DNA of 64,000 nt from Staphylococcus aureus (lineage in GTDB: Bacteria; Bacillota; Bacilli; Staphylococcales; Staphylococcaceae): assembly GCF_001027105.1 (NCBI RefSeq), contig NZ_CP011526.1, positions 1,612,001 through 1,676,000 on the forward strand, read 5' to 3'. The notes below the pieces were generated by a model, which saw only the letters and a program-made list of their open reading frames with translations, was not told the origin of the DNA and ran no database searches. Below, one piece after another: positions 1 through 11,503 of this stretch (position 1 is the first letter of the stretch; every line of letters begins with the position of its first letter). The position numbers and the translations under genes were made by a program.

Positions 1-1790
<1,790 letters not shown>

Positions 1791-1825
1791 TTAATTTTAA
1801 ACAATGTCTTTTCGCCAAATTTAAG

Positions 1826-2452
1826 TTATTGGTTTACTTTGACCATTGATGGTCTTAATACTCTATCTTTAAGCTTGTATCCTTTTTGTAGTTCTTGAGT
1901 GATTTCGCCAGATTCAAAATCAGGGTTATCATCTTGAACTACAGCTTGGTGAATATTTGGATCAAATGCTTCACCTTCAGTTTTAATAACTTCAAGACCA
2001 TTATCTTTTAGTGCGTTAATCAAACTTTCATGCACCATTTGTACACCTTTTTGAAGAGATTTAAAAGTCTCATCATCACCTTCAATTTGAAGTGCACGTT
2101 CTATATTGTCTATTGCTGGTAAAATATCTGTTAACACACGTTGTGCTTGATATGTTTTGTTTATTTCATTTTCTTTTTGAATTCTACGCTTATAATTTTC
2201 AAACTCAGCGTAGAGCCTTAAATATTTCTCTTCGTTTTCATCTGCTAATTGTTGAAGTTCATTAATTTTTTGATCTTTTGGATCTATTTCTTCAATAACA
2301 TTCTCGTCAGACGTTTCTTCTATTGCTTCATCTTGTAAATGACCTTTACTTTCTTCAGCTTGTTCAACTGAATCATCAATATTTTGTTTGACGTTTGTTT
2401 CTTCAACTGTTGATTCAGTGTTTTTTTCAACTGATTCGTCTTTATTTGTCAT
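1826..2452 (-). CDS. grpE: Nucleotide exchange factor GrpE
   Basis: GrpE releases ADP from DnaK and so drives the chaperone cycle. The 208-residue product has a very acidic N-terminal 60 residues rich in Glu/Asp and Asn. A long coiled-coil helix follows (about 65-110), then the C-terminal beta domain with the family signature region [16 protein letters not shown] near residue 165. Staphylococcal GrpE has this length. The gene sits 31 nt after hrcA and 68 nt before dnaK. It is therefore co-transcribed from the heat-shock promoter upstream of hrcA. Confidence 0.97.
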
Positions 2453-2483
2453 TTTCTGTCCTCCAATACTTTCTAATCCATCA

Positions 2484-3461
2484 TTACCAAATTCTATTTA
2501 ATAATTGAATGACATTTTGATAATGCATAGCTGTAGGTCCAATCACAGCGATTTGACCTTTTAACGTTTCATCAAAATGATATTGACTTGTTACAATTGA
2601 AATATCACTTAAGCTGTCATCAATTTCATTACCAATTTTTACATTAATATTTGGTGAAGATATATCTTGTAATAATTCTGCAATTCTATTTGATTCTATA
2701 TATTGTAGAATGGGCTGAATTGAAGATACATTACTTTCATTCAATGCATCAATAAGTTTAACCTTTCCACCCATATAAATGCTATTACTTTGATTAGAAA
2801 TATGATTATTCATCGTATTTAACAATTTATTGATAAAAATTTCTTCCTGCTCTGATTGAACAAAAGAGACAATATCATCTTGTAAATTCTGATTAAACTC
2901 AGTTAGTTTGTTTGTAACAAAATTTGATATTGTATTTAGTTTGTCATTATTAAACGGTATGTCTGAAGCAAGATGTACATGCTCAACATGACCTGATGAA
3001 AATACGATAACCATTATAACTAAATTAGGATTAGCACGAATCAAGTGTACATTATTGATAATATCTTGTTTATGATTAGGATGAACAACTAAAGTTGTAT
3101 ATTGAGATATATTTGATAATTCATCTGCAAAATATGTCAATGCTGATGATACATCATATTGATTCTCAACTAACAATTGATTTAATCGTCTTAATTTATT
3201 TGTTTTTTGATGAGATGTTTGTTCAAGTAAACGATTGACATAATACCTAAAACCTAATTGTGATGGCGAACGCCCTGAAGAACTATGTGTCTTCTCGATA
3301 TAGTTTAAATCTTCAAGCTGTTTCATCTCATTTCTAATTGTAGCAGGACTAACATTCAAGTTATGTCGCTCAATTAGTGTTTTAGAACCAACGGGTTGTC
3401 CAAAATCAACATAATCCTCAACAATTGCGTTTAATATACTCAATTGCCTATCTGTAATCAT
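2484..3461 (-). CDS. hrcA: Heat-inducible transcription repressor HrcA
   Basis: HrcA binds the CIRCE operator and represses the dnaK and groE operons until heat stress; its activity is titrated by GroEL. The 325-residue product has an N-terminal winged helix (about 1-90, beginning [18 protein letters not shown] and containing [15 protein letters not shown]). A GAF-like dimerisation and regulatory domain fills the rest. It is the first gene of the operon and lies directly downstream of a CIRCE element, so it represses itself. Length and order are those of other staphylococci. Confidence 0.97.
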
Positions 3462-3473
3462 GTTTTCACCTCA

Positions 3474-3500
3474 TTAGCACTCACTTATCTCAAGTGCTAA
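3474..3500. promoter_or_regulatory. CIRCE operator (HrcA binding site)
   Basis: TTAGCACTC, nine bases, then AAGTGCTAA. This is the CIRCE inverted repeat TTAGCACTC-N9-GAGTGCTAA with one mismatch in the right arm. It lies between the promoter and the hrcA start codon, the usual place for HrcA repression. Confidence 0.96.
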
Positions 3501-3504
3501 TTAT

Positions 3505-3533
3505 AATTTATCAAATTGGTCAAAGTAAGTCAA
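3505..3533 (-). promoter_or_regulatory. Sigma-A promoter of the hrcA-grpE-dnaK operon
   Basis: On the minus strand a -35 TTGACT (3528-3533) and a -10 TAAATT (3505-3510) are separated by 17 bases. Transcription would start inside or just before the CIRCE element. A TATAAT-like hexamer lies next to the -10 but at poorer spacing. Confidence 0.75.
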
Positions 3534-3534
3534 T
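3518..3534 (+). promoter_or_regulatory. CtsR box overlapping the -35 of the dnaK operon
   Basis: GGTCAAA, three bases, AGTCAAT: a tandem heptad close to the CtsR consensus RGTCAAA-N3-RGTCAAA with one mismatch in the second heptad. It covers the -35 hexamer, so CtsR binding would exclude RNA polymerase. Together with CIRCE this gives two heat-shock repressors on one promoter, an arrangement established for S. aureus. Confidence 0.85.
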
Positions 3535-3561
3535 GTTAAAGACTCGAAATTTCAATTTTTT

Positions 3562-4686
3562 TTAATCATTTATTAGGAAAGCTTCAAAAACCTCATTACC
3601 TATGACTTTCCCTCTATTTGTAAGTGCAATCACATCGTTCTTTTCTACAATTAATTCCTTCTCTTTTAAATTATTTATTGTTTGACCAAAGACACTTTCA
3701 ATAGATTGGTCAAACTTCTTTTTGAACCTACTACTACTCACACCTTCATTTAAACGCAACCCAAGAAACATTTCTTCTTCCATTCTCTCAGTCAAAGAAG
3801 GTTTATTTGATACTAAAATTGCTTTACTTTCTTTATTTATAGCTTTGATATAATGATTCACTGGATTGATATTCGTATAACGCACACCATCTACATAACC
3901 ACTTGCACCTGCTCCAAATCCATAATATTCCTCATTAAACCAGTAAACCTTATTATGTTCTGATTCATGGCCATCTAATGCAAAATTAGATATTTCGTAT
4001 TGATGGAAAGGAGATTGTTCTATCTTAGACATCAGCAACTGATACATGTCAGCACCTAAATCCTCATTAGGAAGTTTGAGCAAGCCTTTTCTATACATAT
4101 TATAAAATTGGGTTTTAGGTTCAAGTATTAAGCCGTAACTCGAAATATGTTGAATATCCATATCTAAAGCTAGATCTAAACTTTGTTCAAAATCTTCAAT
4201 CGTCTGTTTCGGTAAATGATACATTAAATCTAAACTGATTGATTTAATACCTGCGTTTTTAGCATTTAACACCGAAGTGTAAATATCTTCAGTATTGTGC
4301 GTTCTACCTAAAACAGACAATAACTCCGGCTTGAATGTTTGAACGCCCATTGAAATCCTTTTTACTCCATATTTCTCTAATAGTTGGACTTTCTCTTTAG
4401 TTAACTCATCAGGATTTGCTTCAAATGTATACTCGCCTGTGATTGTAAACGTATCACGTATTGCTTTAAGTAATCTTTCCAACTGATTAATAGAAAGGGC
4501 CGTTGGTGTGCCGCCACCTACATACATGGTCTTTAAGATCCTATATTTTGCTGTAGACATTTCTGTGATTAGTGCATCTAAGTACTCATCTACAGGTTGA
4601 TTCTGTATAAAATATTTATTGAAATCACAATATGTACATATTCTTACACAAAATGGAATATGTATATATGCACTTTGTACCGTCAT
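3562..4686 (-). CDS. hemW: Radical SAM haem chaperone HemW (HemN-like)
   Basis: Radical SAM protein of the HemN family. HemW members are thought to deliver haem to respiratory enzymes rather than act as coproporphyrinogen dehydrogenase, although older annotation calls it hemN. CVRICTYC near the N-terminus gives the CxxxCxxC [4Fe-4S] cluster motif (C13, C17, C20). GGGTPT follows for SAM binding. A HemN C-terminal domain completes 374 residues. I chose the ATG at 4686, preceded by GCGGGGCATTAAA; an in-frame TTG at 4719 would add 11 residues. It follows the hrcA promoter region head-on with lepA upstream. Confidence 0.93.
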   Translation of the reverse strand: MTVQSAYIHIPFCVRICTYCDFNKYFIQNQPVDEYLDALITEMSTAKYRILKTMYVGGGTPTALSINQLERLLKAIRDTFTITGEYTFEANPDELTKEKVQLLEKYGVKRISMGVQTFKPELLSVLGRTHNTEDIYTSVLNAKNAGIKSISLDLMYHLPKQTIEDFEQSLDLALDMDIQHISSYGLILEPKTQFYNMYRKGLLKLPNEDLGADMYQLLMSKIEQSPFHQYEISNFALDGHESEHNKVYWFNEEYYGFGAGASGYVDGVRYTNINPVNHYIKAINKESKAILVSNKPSLTERMEEEMFLGLRLNEGVSSSRFKKKFDQSIESVFGQTINNLKEKELIVEKNDVIALTNRGKVIGNEVFEAFLIND

Positions 4687-4826
4687 TTTAATGCCCCGCT
4701 TCTCAGACTTTTTATCCAATCGGCTATATCCTGTTGGACTATCTGCAATTATTCTTACTTTTAACTTTAACGTTTAATCAATGATTGTCTAATATATCGA
4801 TTCATTTTAATATTTATTCTTGTTTA

Positions 4827-4890
4827 GAGGGAGTGAGATAGAAATAATAAAGAACCACTAATGATTTATTATGTAGTGGCTCTTACACAT
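4827..4890. repeat. Dispersed intergenic hairpin repeat, copy 1
   Basis: A GAGTGAGATAGAAAT-type leader is followed by a hairpin with arms 4850-4860 (AAGAACCACTA) and 4874-4884 (TAGTGGCTCTT) around a TTTATTATG loop. Related copies lie at 19450-19513 and 38797-38870. The stem bases differ between copies but pairing is kept. It lies directly ahead of the STAR cluster in the hemW-lepA spacer. Confidence 0.8.
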
Positions 4891-4934
4891 TAGCCAGATG
4901 TAATATGTCCTTAAAAATAAAATTACATGAGTAA

Positions 4935-5205
4935 AACTCATGCATAAGGGAGTGGGACAGAAATGATATTTTCGCAAAATTTATTTCGTCGTCCCACCCC
5001 AACTTGCATTGCCTGTAGAATTTCTTTTCGAAATTCTCTATGTTGGGGCCCCACCCCAACTTGCACATTATAGTAAGCTGACTTTTCGTCAGCTTCTGTG
5101 TTGGGGCCCCATTGTTATAAGCTCATTTTAACTCTGTCGATGGCTGCCAATATAACATTGTAAAGCCCAGGACGTTAATTTATCCTAGGCTCCCTCTTTT
5201 TAGTT
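4935..5205. repeat. STAR repeat cluster between hemW and lepA
   Basis: The stretch begins with GAGTGGGACAGAAATGATAT. It contains two copies of the STAR core TGTTGGGGCCCCA or its close variant (around 5040-5053 and 5100-5112), interleaved with CCCACCCCAACTTGCA units (about 4995 and 5050) and small hairpins such as AGCTGAC-TTTTC-GTCAGCT. It ends in an imperfect hairpin, AGCCCAGGAC to TCCTAGGCT (about 5165-5195), which may help end lepA transcripts. A shorter degenerate relative is at 38930-39070. Open frames through this stretch are repeat-derived, not genes. Confidence 0.88.
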
Positions 5206-5248
5206 ATTAAACTTTATTCATTGTAAATTGTTAATTGATTTTTTAAAA

Positions 5249-7072
5249 TTATTCATCATCCATTTTCAATACAGCCAAGAAAGCATCTTGTGGAATTTCA
5301 ACATTACCAACTGCTTTCATCTTAGCTTTACCTGCTTTTTGTTTTTCAAGTAATTTACGTTTACGGCTTATGTCACCGCCATAACATTTAGCTAAAACGT
5401 TTTTACCCATTGATTTAATATTTGTACGCGCTACAATTTTTTGTCCTATTGCAGCCTGTACAGGTACTTCAAATTGCTGTCTTGGAATTAACGTTTTAAG
5501 TTTTTCAACTAATGCTTTACCACGTTCATATGCAAAATCTCTATGAACTATGAAGCTTAGCGCATCCACTTTATCACCATTTAATAAAATATCCATCTTG
5601 ACTAAATTACTTTCTTTATTTTCGATGAATTCATAATCAAATGATGCATATCCTTTAGTATTAGATTTAAGTTGATCGAAGAAATCAAATACAACTTCAG
5701 CTAAAGGTAATTCATAAACAATATTTACACGAATATCATCTAAATAGTCCATATTTATAAATTGTCCACGTTTACGTTGACATAATTCCATTACTGCACC
5801 GACATAGTCATTTGGAACCATCATAGTTGCACGAACATATGGCTCAAATATTTTATCAATTTTATCACGATCTGGCATTTGTGCTGGGTTATCAACCGTC
5901 ACTTCTGAACCGTCCCTTAAAACACATTGATAAATTACAGATGGTGCAGTTGCAATTAATTCAATACCAAATTCTCTTTCAATTCTTTCTTGAATTATTT
6001 CCATGTGTAACATACCTAAGAAACCAGTTCTATAACCAAAACCTAATGCTTGTGACGATTCAGGCTCAAATTCTAATGATGCATCATTCAATTGTAATTT
6101 TTCTAATGCTTCTCTTAAATCATTATAATTTTTGTTATCTATTGGGAACAGTCCGCAATATACCATTGGATTCATTTTCTTATAACCTTGCAATGGTTCT
6201 GATGCAGGTCTACTAGCTAATGTGATGGTGTCACCAACCCTAGAATCATCAACATTTTTAATACTTGCAATAATATAACCAACATCACCAACTGTTAATT
6301 CATCAACTGGAAGCTGCTTAGGTGTATTAATTCCAACTTCTGTTACTTCGAACTCTTTACCAGTGGCCATCATTCGAATTTTATCTCCGGCTTTAACAAC
6401 ACCGTCCACAATTCTTATCGATGAAATTACCCCTCTATATGGATCATACTCAGAATCAAATATTAACGCTTTTAGTGGTGCTTCTGGGTCACCATCTGGA
6501 GCTGGCACAACTTCAACTATTTTCTCTAGTATCTCTTCAATTCCAATGTTAGATTTAGCACTTGCTAAAACAACATCGTCTTGGTCTAAACCTATCATAT
6601 CTTCAATTTCTTGTTTCACGCGTTCAGGTTCTGCAGCAGGTAAATCAATTTTGTTAATAACAGGCAATAACTCTAACTCATTATCTAATGCTAAATAAAC
6701 ATTTGCTAATGTTTGTGCTTCGATACCTTGAGCCGCATCTACTACTAAAATCGCGCCCTCACAAGCTGCCAAAGAACGTGACACTTCATATGTAAAATCG
6801 ACGTGTCCAGGCGTATCGATTAAATGGAATGTATAAGTATTTCCATCTTTAGCTTCGTACTTTAAACGTACTGCGTTTAATTTGATTGTAATACCACGTT
6901 CTCTTTCTAAATCCATTGAATCTAGTAACTGATCTTGCATATCTCTTGTTTCAACTGATTTGGTATTTTCTAAAATTCTATCAGCCAATGTAGATTTTCC
7001 GTGGTCAATATGTGCTATAATCGAGAAATTCCTTATATTCTCTCTTCTTTTTAAGCGTTGCTCATTATCCAT
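5249..7072 (-). CDS. lepA: Elongation factor 4 (LepA), ribosome back-translocase GTPase
   Basis: Translational GTPase that binds ribosomes and can back-translocate or rescue stalled complexes. The 607-residue product carries the G1 loop AHIDHGKS (20-27), DTPGH (86-90) and NKID (140-143). EF-G-like domains II, III and V follow, then the LepA-specific basic C-terminus ([17 protein letters not shown]). Length is standard. The ATG at 7072 is followed by [19 protein letters not shown]. The gene has its own promoter at 7127-7155, divergent from rpsT, and runs into the STAR cluster. Confidence 0.98.
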
Positions 7073-7126
7073 TTTATCCTTCTCACTTTCATAAAATAAA
7101 CCCGTATTATCTTTCGCATCTTTGAT

Positions 7127-7155
7127 ATAATAACGTTTTTAATAGGTAAATGCAA
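7127..7155 (-). promoter_or_regulatory. Putative sigma-A promoter of lepA
   Basis: On the minus strand TTGCAT (7150-7155) and TATTAT (7127-7132) are separated by 17 bases. They lie 55 bases upstream of the lepA ATG in the 345-base lepA/rpsT divergent spacer. The rest of that spacer, outside the rpsT promoter, is AT-rich and shows nothing else I recognise. Confidence 0.65.
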
Positions 7156-7326
7156 ACGCCATAATCTTGGATGAACTTTGAAATTATAACAATCTTTATT
7201 TAAATACATACTTGCGATATGTTAATATGTTAATTACGTACTTATAATTATAAAACGTATTGATTGTGTTTCCAACACAATTTATTAAATCTGCAAAATT
7301 TTAAGCTAACCCCATCAAATAAATGA

Positions 7327-7355
7327 TTGCACAACGGTTAGACTTTTGTTAAAAT
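7327..7355 (+). promoter_or_regulatory. Putative sigma-A promoter of rpsT
   Basis: TTGCAC (7327-7332) and TAAAAT (7350-7355) have a 17-base spacer. They lie about 60 bases upstream of the rpsT start, the usual leader length for this gene. Confidence 0.65.
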
Positions 7356-7417
7356 ATTTCTTGTTGTAATCAAATAAAATTTTGATAAGATGAACTCACT
7401 TTTAGGAGGTGACAGAA

Positions 7418-7669
7418 ATGGCAAATATCAAATCTGCAATTAAACGTGTAAAAACAACTGAAAAAGCTGAAGCACGCAACATTTCACAAAAGAGTGCAAT
7501 GCGTACAGCAGTTAAAAACGCTAAAACAGCTGTTTCAAATAACGCTGATAATAAAAATGAATTAGTAAGCTTAGCAGTTAAGTTAGTAGACAAAGCTGCT
7601 CAAAGTAATTTAATACATTCAAACAAAGCTGACCGTATTAAATCACAATTAATGACTGCAAATAAATAA
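7418..7669 (+). CDS. rpsT: 30S ribosomal protein S20
   Basis: Primary-binding ribosomal protein of the small subunit body. The 83-residue, Lys/Ala-rich helical product starts MANIKSAIKRVKTTEKA, the family N-terminus. The ATG at 7418 follows AGGAGGTGACAGAA. An in-frame GTG nine bases upstream lies inside that Shine-Dalgarno sequence and is not the start. The gene is divergent from lepA and converges on holA across a shared terminator. Confidence 0.98.
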   Translation: MANIKSAIKRVKTTEKAEARNISQKSAMRTAVKNAKTAVSNNADNKNELVSLAVKLVDKAAQSNLIHSNKADRIKSQLMTANK

Positions 7670-7680
7670 TCTTTTTAAAT

Positions 7681-7716
7681 AAAAGTTCAAGCGCATGCTT
7701 GAACTTTTATTTTTTA
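7681..7716. terminator. Bidirectional terminator between rpsT and holA
   Basis: A perfect stem AAAAGTTCAAGC / GCTTGAACTTTT with a GCAT loop is flanked by T runs on the right and A runs on the left. It can therefore end both rpsT (plus) and holA (minus) transcripts. The holA stop codon overlaps its right edge. Confidence 0.9.
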
Positions 7717-8688
7717 TAAAGATAGAATGAATAATTCCAGTATTAACTGTTTATCCATATATGATGATTTAAGTTTATAATCAGTTTCCGCACAAGCATC
7801 TATAATATTCAATAATTCATCAAGTTGATAATGTCTTACTTGTCCTAACGCTAATTTTACTCTGTATGGATGTACTCCTATTGTTTTAGCAATTTGCTGT
7901 CCACTATATCCTTTTTGACTCAGAATCTTACATTGATAAAATAATCGGTAATTACTTGTAATTAGTGCAAGTAATTTAATTGGTTCTTCTTTCATAGTTA
8001 TTAAATCTTTTACTAAATGAATTGCTTGTTCTTTCTTTCTTTTCTGAATGTATTCAGTCAGTAAAAATACATTTTGCTCTAAACTTCTATTAATAATTTG
8101 GTTAACATCCTGCTTATTAATTGTTGGTCTATCGCCTAAAAATAAAATCAACTTTTCTATCTCTTGTGAGACAATATTAAAGTTAATACCTGTCAACTCA
8201 ATAAATAAATCTAATGCATCTCTTTTGATATCTTTGAAATTCTCATTTAATTTACTTTGAATCCATTTTTTTATTTCTTCTTCAGACATTTGCTCTATTT
8301 TTTTAAGCCTTGCATGCTTTTTTAGAGTTTTAGTTAACTTTTTTCTTTCATCAAGTTTATTTTGATATATCTCAAAGACAATCAAATTTTCGCCATCATA
8401 TTTTTCAATAAATTCTATTAATTGATCTACATTATGAGCCATATCTTTTGGCGCTTTTTCACCTGTAAATATATATGCATTTTTAACCAAAATTGCTTTT
8501 TTATCTGAAAAGAAAGGCAATGTTAATGTTTCTTCAACAATTGGTGCAATCTCTGTTTCGTATAAATTATATTTCACAAAGTTAAAGTCATCTCTATCAC
8601 TTTTCAAAAATTGTGATATGATTTCTGCACTTTGTTTTTCAACCAATTCAGGCACATCTCCATAAATAGCTACAATATTGTCGCTCAT
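7714..8688 (-). CDS. holA: DNA polymerase III subunit delta
   Basis: Delta subunit of the clamp-loader complex, which opens the DnaN sliding clamp. The 324-residue product matches the HolA/YqeN family. It has an N-terminal AAA+-like fold without a Walker A motif (YGDVPELVEKQSAEII where ATPase relatives bind nucleotide). The helical middle includes ELTGINFNIVSQEIEKLILF, and a collar domain ends the protein. It lies 57 nt downstream of comEC, as in Bacillus. Confidence 0.94.
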   Translation of the reverse strand: MSDNIVAIYGDVPELVEKQSAEIISQFLKSDRDDFNFVKYNLYETEIAPIVEETLTLPFFSDKKAILVKNAYIFTGEKAPKDMAHNVDQLIEFIEKYDGENLIVFEIYQNKLDERKKLTKTLKKHARLKKIEQMSEEEIKKWIQSKLNENFKDIKRDALDLFIELTGINFNIVSQEIEKLILFLGDRPTINKQDVNQIINRSLEQNVFLLTEYIQKRKKEQAIHLVKDLITMKEEPIKLLALITSNYRLFYQCKILSQKGYSGQQIAKTIGVHPYRVKLALGQVRHYQLDELLNIIDACAETDYKLKSSYMDKQLILELFILSL

Positions 8689-8744
8689 TCATTACACCCT
8701 TTCATTCGTTTGACACATCAATAGATTATATCATGTTTCTGTAT

Positions 8745-10946
8745 CTATAAACCACTTGCATTTCCATAAGAGCTTGAATCAACTTTTAAATTATCATCTA
8801 AGTCAATTGTAACTTGACCGTTTTGTTGACTATTGTAAATGCGACTGCGAATCCTTTGCAATCGTTTAACAACTTCTATATTAGGAAGATGATACATATT
8901 GTTCTTCCCAGAAGAAATCAAACTTATTTTAGGCTTAATCATCTCTATAAATTCTTTAGAACTACTTGTCTTGCTCCCATGATGTCCTACTTTTAAAATA
9001 TCAATCTCCGGCAAGTTATATTTTTTTAGTAGTAAAGATTCATTATTTTTACTAGCATCGCCCATTAATAAAACTTTTTTATTTTGATATGTAATCATAG
9101 TAATAATCGAATACTCATTTTTATCTCGGCTATTTGGAATAAAACTATCAAAAAATAGAAAACTACTATCTCCAAGTTTAAAACTACTAACTTGTCTTAC
9201 ATCCATAAGTTTAATGTTGTACTTATGGCTTAATTTCGATAATAACATCAATGTATTACTACTATATCCCTTATTGTATATCACTATATGTTTAATTTTA
9301 ATATGACTAATAATATATTCCACTTCACCAATATGGTCATTGTGTGGATGTGTTAAAATTAGATACTCTAATTCATTTATCCCTCTTTCATTTAGCGTTG
9401 GTAAAATATGATATTTAGAAATTGAATAACTAGGTTGTTTAGTATCATCAATCACTTTCCCACCTGTATCAATCAAGACATTTTGGTTCTTACCGCCTTC
9501 ATATAAAATACTGTCTCCCTGCCCCACATTTAACATTGTAATTTTGTGATGTGAATTTGTTGGAAACGTTATTAATAATGTCAGAATAATTATAGTCCAA
9601 AACGTAACCAATATATATTTACGTTTAGCCAATAACCAAAATATGTAATAAACAGAAATTATAAATACTATAAATATCCAATCATTAAACTTGGGAACAG
9701 AAAAATGTGATTGCTTGATTCTTGTGAATAGGTCTAGTAACCAGTCATGAAAATTAAAACTTAGGTCAACCAAGTAATTTAGCGGCGTTAATCCCACAAT
9801 AAAATGACTTGTAATAAAGAATAAAATAGATAGCGGAAACAATATAATCGAATAGTACGGTACAAAAATCAAATTAGATAAAAATCCCACCCATTGAAGT
9901 TGATGAAAGCTTGGAATGGCAACGATAAATGAAGCTAATTGTGCAATAAACGTAATTATGAATAATGATTGTAACTTTGACAATTGCTGTAAAAAAGGAA
10001 AAAGTAGCATAATAAAAAATGAAATGATGAATGAAAATTGAAATCCAATATCATAAACAACTAGTGGATTTAAAATAAACATAATTATAAATGCAAATGC
10101 TAATAGCTGAATACCCTTTATTTTAATTTGCTTAGTAATAACCAGTACAAGAGTTGTCATTATTATAGCTCTTACAGCACTAGGTGCATAATTTGTGTAT
10201 TGAGCAAATAAAGCTAATACAATGATTGTAATTCCTTTAATGACAAATAAAGGTAAATTTAATCGTTTTAAAGGTTGGTAAATTAAAAATACAATTGCAG
10301 CTATATGCGAGCCACTAACTGCCAGCAAATGATATATACCTATCTCTTTAACACGTTCCTTAAATTGCTCATTAACTTCTTTTACGTCACCAGTAATCAA
10401 TGCCATAATACGATCCGGAAACTTAATACCCGAATCATAAATTCGATTCATTATAAACTGTTTATGTTTCTCAATTAAATTAGACCGGTTCGATTCTAGG
10501 CAGCTTTGTACAACTATACTTTGTAATTTAAGAGTTACAAACTTATTGTCATTAACTTTGAATTGTCCTTTAACAATACAATTACGACTTTCAATTTTCT
10601 TTAAATCAAAATTCTTTTTATCTGTTAAAAAGAAAGGATATATTTCATTTTTTAAACTCAACCTACCTTTATATGTGTCACTACCTTGACGTTGAATTTG
10701 GATTACTTGAGCACGCTCATTAAACTGAGAATTACGTTCAATATAATTGATATAATTAAATATTGCTTGTTGTGAATAATGTAAATACCATGCGGAGAAA
10801 ATGATTAAAAAGAGAGAAATAGGGGCATAAACGATTTTATTTTTACGATAAGTAATATACAAAAGTAAAATGAAAAGAAATGTAGAGAGCACTTTGCTAG
10901 AATTCCAAAGCACTCCTACAATCATTGATAACGCGACAAACAGCAA
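8745..10946 (-). CDS. comEC: DNA uptake channel ComEC/Rec2
   Basis: Polytopic membrane protein forming the channel for single-stranded DNA during natural transformation. The 733-residue product has N-terminal membrane segments, a soluble DUF4131-like domain (about 40-170) and the Competence membrane domain with many hydrophobic helices (about 175-440). The C-terminal metallo-beta-lactamase-like domain carries THPHNDHIGE and GHHGSKTSSS, the metal-binding motifs of a putative nuclease. The start is a TTG at 10946 just after the comEB stop, behind AAAGG. It is the last gene of comEA-comEB-comEC. Confidence 0.95.
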   Translation of the reverse strand: MLFVALSMIVGVLWNSSKVLSTFLFILLLYITYRKNKIVYAPISLFLIIFSAWYLHYSQQAIFNYINYIERNSQFNERAQVIQIQRQGSDTYKGRLSLKNEIYPFFLTDKKNFDLKKIESRNCIVKGQFKVNDNKFVTLKLQSIVVQSCLESNRSNLIEKHKQFIMNRIYDSGIKFPDRIMALITGDVKEVNEQFKERVKEIGIYHLLAVSGSHIAAIVFLIYQPLKRLNLPLFVIKGITIIVLALFAQYTNYAPSAVRAIIMTTLVLVITKQIKIKGIQLLAFAFIIMFILNPLVVYDIGFQFSFIISFFIMLLFPFLQQLSKLQSLFIITFIAQLASFIVAIPSFHQLQWVGFLSNLIFVPYYSIILFPLSILFFITSHFIVGLTPLNYLVDLSFNFHDWLLDLFTRIKQSHFSVPKFNDWIFIVFIISVYYIFWLLAKRKYILVTFWTIIILTLLITFPTNSHHKITMLNVGQGDSILYEGGKNQNVLIDTGGKVIDDTKQPSYSISKYHILPTLNERGINELEYLILTHPHNDHIGEVEYIISHIKIKHIVIYNKGYSSNTLMLLSKLSHKYNIKLMDVRQVSSFKLGDSSFLFFDSFIPNSRDKNEYSIITMITYQNKKVLLMGDASKNNESLLLKKYNLPEIDILKVGHHGSKTSSSKEFIEMIKPKISLISSGKNNMYHLPNIEVVKRLQRIRSRIYNSQQNGQVTIDLDDNLKVDSSSYGNASGL

Positions 10947-10950
10947 AACA

Positions 10951-11412
10951 TTAACCTTTAGTCAGATATTTAGCAACATATTCTGGTGAAAATGGAATTT
11001 TTTTAAATTCAATACCAGATTGTTTGAGTAATTTAGTTGCATATTCATGGTTATGATAATCTTCTGCATAGTAGATACGCTTTATACCTGCTTGAATAAT
11101 TGACTTTGTACAATTTAGGCATGGAAAATGAGTAACATAGATTGTTGCACCTTCAGTAGATACACCTTGTTTTGCACATTGTAATAAAGCATTCATTTCT
11201 GCATGTATCGTTCTGATACAATGTCCATCTTCAATTAAACATCCTTCATCTATACAATGCACCTCGCCAGCTACAGAGCCATTATAACCACCAGCAATAA
11301 TACGATTATCCTTAACAATCGTTGCACCTACAGATAATCTTTGACAAGTTGAACGTAATGCTAGCAAATGACTTTGTGCCATAAAATATTCTTCCCATTT
11401 GATTCTTTCCAA
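10951..11412 (-). CDS. comEB: ComE operon protein 2, dCMP deaminase family
   Basis: Zinc-dependent deoxycytidylate deaminase-like protein encoded in the comE operon; deamination of dCMP to dUMP is the likely reaction. The 153-residue product has HAEMNAL with the zinc-ligand His and catalytic Glu, and FPCLNC with the two zinc cysteines. I chose the TTG at 11412 (MERIKWEEYFMAQ), which has AAGGTGA five bases ahead. A GTG at 11421 would overlap that ribosome binding site. comEC starts 4 nt after its stop. Confidence 0.93.
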   Translation of the reverse strand: MERIKWEEYFMAQSHLLALRSTCQRLSVGATIVKDNRIIAGGYNGSVAGEVHCIDEGCLIEDGHCIRTIHAEMNALLQCAKQGVSTEGATIYVTHFPCLNCTKSIIQAGIKRIYYAEDYHNHEYATKLLKQSGIEFKKIPFSPEYVAKYLTKG

Positions 11413-11503
11413 GATGTTCACCTTCCATACTTAAAATTTAGTAACATTTTCTAATAATATAAGATTAATCACAAAAAATAAAATTTGCAATTAAAATAAT
11501 CCA

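Noticed and set aside
3562..4719. hemW starting at TTG 4719
   Set aside because: The extra residues MDKKSEKRGIK are not part of the radical SAM fold, and the ATG at 4686 matches the known length of 374.
4883..5068. 61-codon minus-strand reading frame in the hemW-lepA spacer
   Set aside because: It runs through STAR repeat units, has no ribosome binding site, and its sequence is repeat-derived.
5827..6216. 129-codon plus-strand frame opposite lepA
   Set aside because: Antisense shadow; the composition (Tyr/Gln/His/Leu-rich) is typical of reversed AT-rich coding sequence.
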